A stretch of DNA of 64,000 nt from the NCBI RefSeq assembly GCF_963169125.1, contig NC_084801.1, positions 73,039,696-73,103,695 on the forward strand, written 5' to 3'. Of the stretch, positions 20,728 to 31,220 are shown in pieces. Position 1 is the stretch's first letter. The number at the start of each line of letters is the position of its first letter. Position numbers and translations under genes: made by a program. This DNA is from Humulus lupulus. Taxonomy: Eukaryota; Streptophyta; Magnoliopsida; Rosales; Cannabaceae. The notes below the pieces were generated by a model. That model worked only from the letters and a program-made list of their open reading frames with translations. It was not told the origin of the DNA and ran no database searches.

Positions 20728-23250
20728 TGTTTGTTTTTATTGATCAAATCAGAGATTATACCCAGCGAAACAACAATCAAATTGTTAATTTAATCCCATA
20801 AGATTTATAGATCTACTTCTTCACATGCATGTATATATTGAATCCAAGACATGAATAGAACAAAATACCTCAGGTCCTTCCTTGCTGCTATCTTTTTGTA
20901 TGGCAAAATCCTTGAGATCTCACGCCAAGATCTTCCAAAATGTTATTAGCACCCAAAGAACGAGTGTGGGCTCGCTATACAAATAATAGGCAAAGTTAAT
21001 TTATCAGATGTTCTCAACACATGAGATCTGATGAAGTTTGGACCTAGGTTTTGAGAAGAACAGTGACTTTTGTATGTATCACTGTTCTCTTTCTCTGAGA
21101 GAGATTTCAAGATATTTTTGTATCCCTGAAAAGTTACGTTCTGGAAAAACTTATTTCCTCTATTTAATATATCAAATATATTAAAATAAAATCTTAGTTA
21201 TTTTAAACAATTTTAAAATCACTAATCAGTTATCAGATTTTTGTTTAAATAATAATATTTGTTGACCCTGATTTTGGTCAACTGACACGGAGTGAGAATG
21301 CTTGATGTGGACAGATATGTTGAAATGAGAATGATGACAAAAACAATAAAACACACAGAAATTTATAGTGGTTCAGCCCTAGAATCTGGTAATAACCTAC
21401 GTCCACTTGAGTTGTTATTGATATAAAATTCAAAGGAGTGATCAAAGAACTAAGGTTCAATGAGTTTCACCAACCTCTGAAAAACAAAACAATATATCAG
21501 ATATGACAGCTCTAATACTCTCGTAAAATTCTAATCTCCAATAATTCGAAAGCCAAAAGTCCCTTCCTCGAGCTATCTCTCTCTATTTATAGGCTCAAGA
21601 TGGATTACATTAATTTGTTATAGATATTCGTTCCTAAATAATCGGATACTCAGGAAATCACGGGAGACAATCTCGGATATGATCATAACTGCATAAGATT
21701 TTCTCCAAATACAGCGACTATACGACCACGCTGGTCGTAGGAAAACTCAACCGTCTATACTTGCAATATTTTACTGGTCGATACTCTAGCAAAATTTCGC
21801 CAGGTGTCAGCCAGGTGTCCAAAAATAACTTGCCACGTCATCCGCGCCTGTTTTTTGGATAACAATATTTAAATCATATTACAACATCTCATTATTTATT
21901 TAATATTTAAATAACTAAAATTGTGGAACCAAGAAAATGTTCTGAGTCTCTTATGTGTGTAGCACAGTGACTGTGCACTGCGCTAAACGTGTACCACATG
22001 CCAGTGATGGCATGTGATTTTTCCCAATTTTTATTATTATTTAAATACCAAAAATGCCAAAAATAAAATAATTCAAAATTAATTATATATTTGTTAAATC
22101 AAATAAATAATTAATTCTTAATTAATTAATTACACATAATTACACAATAATTATGTTTGATACATAGAAAAATATTTTACTTACCAAATAAGTCTTTTTT
22201 GCCCATTTTTGTATTAACCTTTGTCAGTGTTTGTTTGAGCTATTTCGGGGACCATGGACCTATAACATTAAGCTCCAATAAATTGAAACTAAATAATTAA
22301 ACTCTTTAATTATAATAGTTAATTTATTAATTATGATATTTCTCCACTATAAATTTAGAATTGCACTCATTATGTTATAGATATACTTTTACAAAAATCT
22401 TATGTTAAGTTGTCCATTGATATAACCATCTTAAAATAGTTCAACCCTCTAATTAATTAGTTCATAAATTAGAATGGAAGAATTACCATTTTACCTTTCT
22501 AATTTACTTCTTATTCCTTAAGTACCATTAATTCACTAGTGAATAATTAATCTATAATATAATTATAGATTTGAGCTCAAAATCATTCAGTTCCAGAATT
22601 AACCCTTAAGGGAACTAATATACAATCCATTAGGAAAGATTAGATTCCGTATTGTTGATACATGTTCCTAGCCATCCATGATATTAAATCTCCTAAACAA
22701 ATTCATTAGCTTTATTCTTTGAAGAGACCTTAACGAATGAATCAAAAGATTTAATAAACATGAACAGGAGTTCATGAACACTCAGGATTTATGTTGATCT
22801 ATAAATCATCATCAGTTATGATATTAATTTCATGTATTTATTGTTAAATAGTTTTTGGATAAATTTTTTTATTCATATCGATACATGTCATATATAATCA
22901 TATTATATAAAGCACCTTTACCGAGATGTCTTACCACATCAATAATCCGAATCTAGATTATTTGTATCATTATGATACTCAGTAAACCGTACTTACAACT
23001 CCAATTAAAGAATTCCATAATTTTAATTTGTTGTTGTTGACTATTTTTATTCATTCATGTGATCTTAATTATCTCGTACTAATACAAGATCACATCCTCA
23101 ATAATGAATATGGAATTTTTCTGATATTTACAAAATTATTCAAACAATAATTTAACAATCTAAATATAACAATAATAATAAACCATTGTATTTATTTATT
23201 CACAGAAAAAGCAAATGTCTTTTACATGCTTTTAGGACATACTCCTAACA
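20728..23250 (-). repeat. 3' LTR of the copia element
   Basis: It matches 36239-38152 except for a 605-bp LTR and its duplication inserted at 21260. Without that insertion the length is 1913 bp, against 1914 bp for the partner. The plus-strand ends are TGTTTG at the left and CCTAACA at the right. Confidence 0.92.
21260..21864 (-). mobile_element. Solo LTR, 605 bp, Tat-like
   Basis: It runs TGTTGACC to GGATAACA on the plus strand and is flanked by the perfect duplication ATATT (21255-21259, 21865-21869). The undamaged partner copia LTR shows the empty site near 36766. Ends and the internal ATTTATAGTGGTTCAGCCC block resemble the Tat LTR at 41397-42401 (TGTTGCCC to GGATAACA, ATTTATAGTGGTCCAACCC), so it is a shorter relative. 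Inverted repeats: GTTGACC/GGTCAAC (21261-21282) and TACGACC/GGTCGTA (21721-21739). Confidence 0.9.
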
Positions 23251-23262
23251 ATCTCCCACTTG
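23251..23262 (-). other. Polypurine tract of the copia element
   Basis: On the minus strand CAAGTGGGAGAT directly precedes the 3' LTR. It is the usual copia tract and confirms orientation. Confidence 0.8.
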
Positions 23263-23319
23263 TACTTAAAGCAAGTGAGGCATTTATCTCAATCCCATAT
23301 TACGTACATGACCCTCGAA

Positions 23320-25910
23320 TTACTTTGCTGGATGCGTCTTCATGAACGGGTCTGTCAGGTTGTGTTCTGATGCGATTTTCTGAATGGACACATCTCCTCT
23401 ATGTACGATTTCTCTAACTAAGTGGTATTTGCGCTCTATATGCTTTCCCCTCTTGTGGCTTCTTGGTTCTTTAGAATTAGCCACTGCTCCACTGTTGTCA
23501 CTGTAAAGAACAAGTGGTTTCTCCACTTCTGGAACTACTTCCAAATCTGTGTAGAACTTTTTCAGCCAAACTGCTTCCTTAGCTACTTCACAAGCTGCTA
23601 TGTATTTAGCTTCCATGGTTGAATCAGCTATATTGGATTACTTAATGCTTCTCCAGACAACTGCTCCACCACCAAGAGTGAATAATGACCTAGAAGTACA
23701 CTTTCTACTATCCTTGTCAGATTGAAAATCTGAGTCAATGTATCCAGTAGGTTCGAGTTCACTACCCGAATATACTAGCATATATTCTCTCGTTCTCCTG
23801 AGATACTTGAGAATATGTTTCACTGCAATCCATTGTTCCAAACCTGGATTTGATTGATAACGACTGACAATCCCTACTACATAACATATGTCAGGTCTAG
23901 TACATAACATTGCATACATTAGGCTCCATCTAGCTGATGCATAGGGATACTTTCTCATATTCTCTTGCTCTTGTGGTGTCTTTGGACACTGATCTTTGCA
24001 AAGAGTAATTCCATGTCTGGTTCGAAATTGACCATTTTTGGAATTCTCCATAGAGAATATTTCAAGCACTTTATCAATATAATTTGCTCGTGAAAGTGCT
24101 ACGAGCTTGTTCTTTCTAACTCTTAGAATTTTAATGCCTAGAACATAGCTCGTTTTTCCCAAATCTTTCATTTGGAAGTTGTCAGCCAACCATTTCTTTA
24201 CATTTGATAATGTAACTACATCATTCCCAATGAGTAGGATATCATCAACATAAAGAACTAATAAAACCACAATTTTTCATTTAATGTCTTTATAAACACA
24301 TGCTTCATCAACATTTTGTTTGCAACCATATGTTGTAATAGTTTCATCAAATGTTAAGTTCCAAGATCTTGATGCTTGTTTCAATCCATATATGGATTTC
24401 AACAACTTGCATACTTTTTGATCTTGATCCTTCTTTATAAACCCTTCTGGTTGTTTCATATAAATGGTTTCATCAAGGTGGCCATTCAGAAAGGTTGTCT
24501 TGACGTCCATTTGCCATATCTCAACATCATAGATGGCAGCTATGGATAACAATATGCGAATGGACTTAAGCATGGCCACAGGAGAAAATGTTTCTTCATA
24601 GTCCACACCCTCTCTCTGTGTGTAGCCTTGCTTTATAGGTCTCTACCTTTCCATCTGCACCCCTTTTCTTCTTGTAGATCCATTTGCATCCAATGATATT
24701 AACATTGTCAGGAAGATCTACAAGTTCGCGGATTGAATTGGAATACATTGATTTTATTTCTTGATTCATTGAATCTTGCCACTTATCAACATCAGGGTCT
24801 TCCATTGCTTCTTTAAAAGTCAATGGATCCTCCCTTTCAGTATCGGATTCAAGAATGTGTGCCTCATGTTTGTAGCGAATAGGTTGTCTCACAATCCTCC
24901 CACTACGACGTTGCAATGGTTTCTCCTTTTCAGGAATTGTGGTTTCTTTGGTTGTTTTATCATTAATTGTTGTTGGTGACTTTGCGATTTCATTTGAGAC
25001 CTTCTACTTTAGAACATCCTTACTGCGAGGTTTGTGGTTATTAACATAGTCTTATTCAAGAAAAGTGCATTTGTCAATACAAATGTTTTATTTTCTTTTG
25101 GACTATTGAAAATTCCACCTCTACTCTCTTTGGAATATCCCACAAACATACACACTACAGAGTGCGTTTCCAACTTCCGGGTCTTCCCTTTTAAGCACGT
25201 GTGCAGGACACCCCCAAATTCGAAAATGGTGTAAACTAGGTTTACAACCATTCCATAATTTTATGAGTGTCTATCGAATAGACTTAGATGGAACATCATT
25301 CAATATGTATAGAACACATTGAATCGAATAGTCCCTGAATGACAGTGGTAATGAAGAGAAACTCATCATTCATCTAATCATATCTAATAACGTTCTATTC
25401 CATCTTTCTGATACACCATTTTACTATGGCTTTTCAGATGTAGTGAGTTGGAATTGAATGCCATGGTCATGTAGATGGTCCTTGAATTCACAATTCAAGT
25501 ACTTTTTCCTCAATCAGATCGAAATGCTTTTAGTGATTTATCTAATTGCTTTTCAGCCTCTGCTTGAAATTCTTTGAACTTTCTAAAAGTTTCATATTTT
25601 CTTTTCATCAAGTGTAGGTAACCATATCTTGAATAATCGTCACTGAAAGTGACAAAATATTCATAACCTCATATTGCTTGTACATTAAGTGGATTGCAAC
25701 ATCCGTATGTACTAGCTGAAGTGGTTTTGTGGCTCTTGAACCTTTAACAGAGAAAGGTCTCTTGGTCATTTTGTCTTCTAGACAGTATTTACAAGCAGGG
25801 AGAGATGCAATGAATGGTTCTCTTTAAAGGACTATCCATTACAAGCCTATTTATTCTGTCTAGACCATTATGGCCCAATCTCAAGTGCTACAGATATGTT
25901 TCACTATCGG
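23320..25910 (-). pseudogene. Copia integrase, reverse transcriptase and RNase H
   Basis: Right to left: integrase core remnants (25910-25390) including NGVSER with the catalytic Glu, integrase C-terminus with KTRKLETHSVVCMFVGYS (25251-25009), linker and RT start (24916-24596), RT (24606-23638) with QMDVKTTFLNG and YVDD intact, and RNase H (23616-23320) with STMEAKYIA, LYSDNSGA and an HIERKYH motif. Breaks: stops through the integrase core, a frame change with a small deletion near 24640, a TGA near 24275 and a stop near 23635. Active-site residues survive, but it could not make a polyprotein. Confidence 0.9.
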
Positions 25911-26415
25911 AATCATATTAATAGATTTACGATTAGCTATTTTTAAATAACTCCGAATTATAAAAATTTGTCATTCATTATAAGTATGTATACTTTGTTA
26001 ATCCCAAAGCATTTTCATAATAAGTAATTAGATAATTTCTTTATATAATAACTACTTTATTAATAATGAAATAAATGTTATGCAAAGATAGAAATAAGTT
26101 TCCAAACATTAATAATCAAAATTACTAACAATAAACTAAATTTCAAGACTGTAGTTTTCTTTGTTTAAAGAAATCTAAAATTTCTAAAACAAAATAAAGA
26201 AATTTAAATTGTTCAACTAATAATAAAATTACTAAATAAAAACTACTCTCCAACTTCTCCAGCTCCTTACTTGCTACCAAAATCCTCATTAGTGTCTTCC
26301 TCCTTTTTAGGGTTCTGATTCTGCAAAAGGAAAAACAAAAGAAAAATAGATTAGTGGCATATATTTTTTAATCTACTATCCAAAAATTTGAATCTGCTAT
26401 TCATAGTATTTGAAT
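25911..26415 (-). other. Decayed copia gag-integrase linker
   Basis: About 500 bp of AT-rich sequence between recognisable integrase and gag. No domain is seen. A gag zinc knuckle and the copia protease should lie here and are not recognisable. Confidence 0.4.
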
Positions 26416-26808
26416 CTAGTATTCAAAGTTGAAAAAATATATGTAAATCTTATTTACCTTTTTCGTTTGATATAAATGATGACACTCAGCATAGACTTCC
26501 TCTGTCATTGCTCGCCACATCTCATGTGCTGAGTCATTGTGTATATATTTTTCCTTTGTTTCGTCAGCCATGTTTGAAAGCATGCAATAACATGCCAACC
26601 GACCAGATTTCATCCAATTTGCATATTTTTCTTCTGCTTCATAGCTAGTAGCCAGAGGTGGTTCTGTTGGAGGTTTTTCACAGACAGTTGACATCATCTT
26701 GTTATAAGAAAAAATAGTGAACATGCCTCGAAACCAGTGTTGCATATTTTCAGGTTCAAAAACCAAGGATTTGAGAAAGGCATCAGTGTGTAATTCACCA
26801 ATAGACAT
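26416..26808 (-). pseudogene. Copia gag-like N-terminal segment
   Basis: The likely start is the ATG at 26808 (MSIGELH); the longer frame to 26952 adds only a low-complexity lead. It has MQHWFRGMFT near the start and YANWMKSGRLACYCMLSN about 70 residues in, the layout of copia gag (UBN2-like). It ends in HHLYQTKK followed by GGTAAAT, a possible splice donor, and the frame stops after a few unrelated residues. Weak similarity; position within the element is the main support. Confidence 0.5.
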
Positions 26809-28547
26809 TTTTTTGCTGGCAATAAATAAATACAAATAAATATTATATTTAGAAAAAATAAATATCAAAGTTTCGGAAATTAAATGTGATGCATGAGCAT
26901 AATTAAAACACATAAAATAAAGATTAATTTCCACGATAAAATTTTCTAACAATTAAAGTGCTACCTTAGGGCCGGTCAAATTAACTTTAGAGAATTTATA
27001 AGACATTCTTATCTTTATTGTTTAATACTTAAAATAACCCTTTATTTTCTCTTTTAAACATTAAAGTAACACTTAGTTTGGTCAAGTTATGATTATCCAC
27101 TACAAAAGCTTAATCGTAGCTGTGTGAGTGTAACCCATTATTTCGGAGTTCATGACTTAACTTAGGACATGCTGCCTTAGGGTCGGTCAAGCCTAAAATA
27201 CATAATTAGTTCCTATCTTTGTAAGAAATACAACCTTGCTATTGATATGTCTAGACACCTTCCTTAGGGGGACAAAAACAAAGTCGTTGAGAGGTGCTAT
27301 TCATATCTCACGGTGTTATATTAATAATGGTGACCATGGGTTATGTTTGAGATATTAACCCTCTCCCACTCACTATTTTGAAATAAGTGTTTTTAACCTA
27401 ATTAATTCCAAATTAATTATAACATCTTTAAACCTTATGAACATAATTAAAATTGGAAAGAAAGCGAGTTTCTAGGTCCATATCCAATTTTAAATTACCA
27501 ATTATGTTCATCTAAACTTTACTAAAATAACAATTTTAAAATAAAGTTTGTTTAAAGAAATTTAGTCATAAAGACTTAAAAATTGGTGTGATATTTTACC
27601 AAGTTTTCAAAAAATAAAACTAAGTAATTTATATGCAATTGATCTTGCAAAACAATTCATATAAACATATAGGACAATCCTAATAATCATGTTTCTACTA
27701 ATGAGATGGATGATTATGACTGTGTGGGTTTTTATGTATGGCATAAAATGCATGAACATGTTATCAATCACATGAAAATAATTATTTAAATAAATAAATA
27801 GATAAATAAACAATAAATGTTGAACCAGGTGATTTTGGGTATTTCTAATTTTACAACCACTTTATAAAATTTAAATAAAAATAAATAAAATAAAACCGCC
27901 TTAATCTCCATCGGGCTTCTTTACTTTACTGTCGGTAGGATATGTGTTGTTGTTGGTCCAGAATAATAATAAGAAAACAATTTTCTAATTATTTTGATTA
28001 ATTAAAACAAACTATTAAATAATCATTATTTCTATTTTTCTTTTTAATTAAAACAACTTTTAATTAAAATTAAAAACTGAAATATTTAATTAAAATCTGT
28101 TATTTTTAAAATTAAATTTTGAAATAAGATTTTCAAACAAGTTTGTTAGGAAAACAAAACTATCACATTATTTAAATATCAAATTTATAATAAATAAGAT
28201 ATTTCATATTTTAAAATTAAAAAAAAATATAATAGAATAATTTCAGAAAAATAAAAAAAATTCTGGACCAGCAAGACGGGGACACGTGGCATCAAACGGG
28301 GCTGCCAGGGTCGGGATGTACGGACGTCCCGTCAGCGGCTTGGAGGGCGGCCTCGGAGGAGCGGTGGATGAATTCTGAATCCCGGGCTCCGTTCTGACTT
28401 TTGTGTGATCGGAATTACAATTTTATGGTGTCAAAAACCAAATAAAATTACATAAATCCTATGCCCTTTAATGCCTTACACAATGATCTAATCATAAACA
28501 AATCTTAACCCAAAAATAACATAAAATTAACGATTTAACAATCTCAT
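26809..28547. other. AT-rich internal leader of the copia element, no gene seen
   Basis: About 1.7 kb, mostly A and T, without domain or repeat I can name. A GC-rich patch at about 28270-28390 (GGGGACACGTGG, GACGTCCCGTC) stands out. The last five bases (28543-28547, CTCAT) are the target site of the chromovirus insertion. The leader resumes at 36129. Confidence 0.5.
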
Positions 28548-29555
28548 TGTACCGACCCCAAATTCGCTATTAAGGCTTAAGGGCCTGGAGTAGTGTGCCT
28601 GGAGGGCATAATGGGATTCTGTGTGTGACTTTTAAGAGTTTAATGCATGATTATGATTTAATGCACGTTATATGACTATTTGATTAATTGTGATGCATGA
28701 CTATGTGAATTAGTATGCATGTAGACTTGATTGTCTTAAAAAGATCATAATAGTAATCTGGCCATTTTGGGCATGTTTTGTGTTGATATCGGTGATCCAT
28801 GACTCGAGACGATCCTAGAGTGAGCGGGTTAGCGGAAAAGTCAAAGCGGGAATCTATACCCGGCTCGGGTTAAGCCTGGGGAGTTTTAATGAGAATTTGG
28901 AAATATATTGAGGTTAATCTTTATGATGAGGAATGTATATTTGATGATTAATCAGGTATTGGGTAGCGAGCGGGAATTATTAGGAACACTTGAGGAATTA
29001 GTGGGAATTTGGGTAATAGGACTAAAATGCCCCTTTATGGGCATAAAGGTTTAGAATTATTAAGGGAGGGCATTTTGGTCATTAGGCTTGTAAGAGATAA
29101 ATTAAAGAAGGGCTTTATACTTAGTGGATTTTGTAGAAAAAGGGGTTATAGGCGGAAAAAGAAAGAAATATGAAGAGAAAAGAAAAAGAGAGAAAAGCTT
29201 AAGGGGTTTTTGCTCCAAAATATCGGTTTGTGGCTCTCCCAACCAATTTCCTTCATTTTTCTTGGAGTCAAGCTCATTGGAGAGCTAGGGTAGGCTGAGC
29301 ATCAAGGATCCTAAAGCTAGGCTTGAGGATTGGCAAGGGGTTAGCAAGATCACATCAGAAATTGAGGTAAGTTCTTGGGGATTTTCTGTTTTAGGGTTTG
29401 ACTGGTTTGGATTGTGTTTTTGAGCTAAATGGATGGGGTTTTTGGGGAAAACAGGTCAAGTTTGTGAAGGTGCAAGCCAAGGAGGTCTAGGGTTCAATTC
29501 AAGGTCGAAATTCCACCCACGGTATGATTTCTAAGACCCTATCCTTGTTGTTTGA
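28548..29555 (+). repeat. 5' LTR, truncated after 1008 bp
   Basis: It follows 33767-34768 closely and then departs abruptly at TTGTTTGA. The last 1355 bp of the LTR (34769-36123 in the partner), including palindrome cluster and hairpin, are missing, as is the primer site. Positions 29556-29645 are 90 bp of untranslated leader; its ATCATGCCTGATGA motif is shared with the start region of the chromovirus ending at 64000. Confidence 0.88.
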
Positions 29556-29645
29556 TCATGGTCGTTGTTGAGATTGAGAGGTGGAAATCGGACCTTGTTA
29601 TCATGCCTGATGAGCGGTGTCACTTATTAAAGGCATTTAGTTGTA

Positions 29646-31220
29646 ATGCCTCGCCAATCATCGAGACTCCGCAGCATTCAGGCCGAGGATGACAACCAGG
29701 GGCATGACCCTCCACCTGCTCCTCAGAAATGGCAACAGATTTTAGCCGAGATGGAGGCTAGGTTGAAGAAAACAGAGGAAGAGCTTAGTCAGTTGACGCA
29801 ACCAGCTCCTCCACCAACCACTCGGTTACCACCACCGTCGAGTGTGGTACCAGCTCCGGTTCAACCTGTGACTGGGAACAGGTTGGAACCTCTGTATGAA
29901 AGATTTAGAAAACAACAACCTCCTACCTTTGAGGGCGGAGCAGACCCACTGCAGGCTGAGCAGTGGATGAGTACAATGTCTATGATCCTGGACTTCATGA
30001 GGGTTGAAGGAAGGGATAGGGTTGATTGTGCCAGTTATATGCTTAGAAATGATGCACGAATATGGTGGGATGTTGTAAGGCAACGAAGGGATACTACAAC
30101 TATGACTTGGGAGGAATTCAAGAGCATTTTTAACGAGAAATACTACAGCGTAGCCGTTCGAGCTGCGAAGGCGGATGAGTTCAACAACCTGACTCAGTGC
30201 AGGTTATCCGTCACAGAGTACGCCCTGGTATTTGACAGATTGGCGAAGTTTGCGCCAGAGCTAGTGCCGACTGATGCGGCCAGAAGGGACAGGTTTATAC
30301 GGGGATTGAACGTAATGATCGCCCGTGACGTGAGTATTACAATGACTCCAGAGACTACCTATGCGCAAGTGGTAGAAAAAGCCCTCACAGCTGAGAGGGC
30401 TGAGGATCAGATCTGGAAAGATAGCGCTACTAGGCGCGATACCAGGAGAGTAGTGCCTTCTTCTTCTGGGCCTAGTCGGGGCAGCGGCCCCAGTGAGCAG
30501 AAGAGGAGAATACCAAACTCATTTGCTCCTTATGGTTCTGATAGGAGGGTTCACAGTTCTGTGGGTGGCCGCCAGGGCGGAAATGACAGCTGGAGAAGCC
30601 TTCTGATGTGTCCTCGATGCAGGCGACGGCATCAGGGCGAGTGCCGGACCAGGGCATGCTTTGTTTGTGGGAGCACCAGTCACTTGAAGAAAGATTGCCC
30701 GCAGGCTAAGAAGGAGGAGCCAAGGCAGGGAGACAGCCTCGCTCCTGCTAGGGTTTTCACCTTGACTCAGACTGAGGCAGAGGCCAGTCCCTCACTGGTC
30801 ACAGGTCAGATTTTTAGCGCTGGATCCTTGTTTACTGCATTGATTGATTCTGGTGCTACGCACTCATTTGTTTCTGCTAGGGTGATTGATCAACTTTGTA
30901 GACCTAGTATTTTGTATGCTAGGGGTTTTCAGACAATATTTCCTACAGGAGAACTGGTAGTCTCTAGGAGGTGGGTTAGAGCCTTACCAGTAGTGGTAGA
31001 CGGTAGAGAATTGTTTGTTGACCTGATTGAACTAGACATGGACGATTTCGATATAATACTAGGGATGGATTGGTTGACGCGGTATGGACCAACCATTGAT
31101 TGTAGACGACGAATGGTGACCTTTGAACCGGAGGGCAAGGCACCCTTTGTGTTCGTGGGAATGGTGTATGGACCGCGGGTGCCTATGATCTCAGCACTAA
31201 AGGCTAGAGACCTGATGTAG
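29646..31220 (+). CDS. Chromovirus gag-protease, open reading frame of 524 codons
   Basis: Structural gag protein with fused retropepsin. Residues about 90-230 form the retrotransposon gag domain (QPPTFEGG, AEQWM, ARIWWD, FNEKYY). A zinc region has CPRCRRRHQGEC (from residue 322) and a canonical C-x2-C-x4-H-x4-C knuckle (CFVCGSTSHLKKDC, from 338). The protease active site IDSGATHS has its Asp at residue 401, with ILGMDWL further on. The start MPRQSSRLR is chosen because the spacing to the leader matches relatives. The frame ends at TAG 31218-31220 where the related copy has CAG, so this stop is a mutation within gag-pol. It is open but lies in an element that can no longer replicate itself. 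Confidence 0.88.
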   Translation: MPRQSSRLRSIQAEDDNQGHDPPPAPQKWQQILAEMEARLKKTEEELSQLTQPAPPPTTRLPPPSSVVPAPVQPVTGNRLEPLYERFRKQQPPTFEGGADPLQAEQWMSTMSMILDFMRVEGRDRVDCASYMLRNDARIWWDVVRQRRDTTTMTWEEFKSIFNEKYYSVAVRAAKADEFNNLTQCRLSVTEYALVFDRLAKFAPELVPTDAARRDRFIRGLNVMIARDVSITMTPETTYAQVVEKALTAERAEDQIWKDSATRRDTRRVVPSSSGPSRGSGPSEQKRRIPNSFAPYGSDRRVHSSVGGRQGGNDSWRSLLMCPRCRRRHQGECRTRACFVCGSTSHLKKDCPQAKKEEPRQGDSLAPARVFTLTQTEAEASPSLVTGQIFSAGSLFTALIDSGATHSFVSARVIDQLCRPSILYARGFQTIFPTGELVVSRRWVRALPVVVDGRELFVDLIELDMDDFDIILGMDWLTRYGPTIDCRRRMVTFEPEGKAPFVFVGMVYGPRVPMISALKARDLM

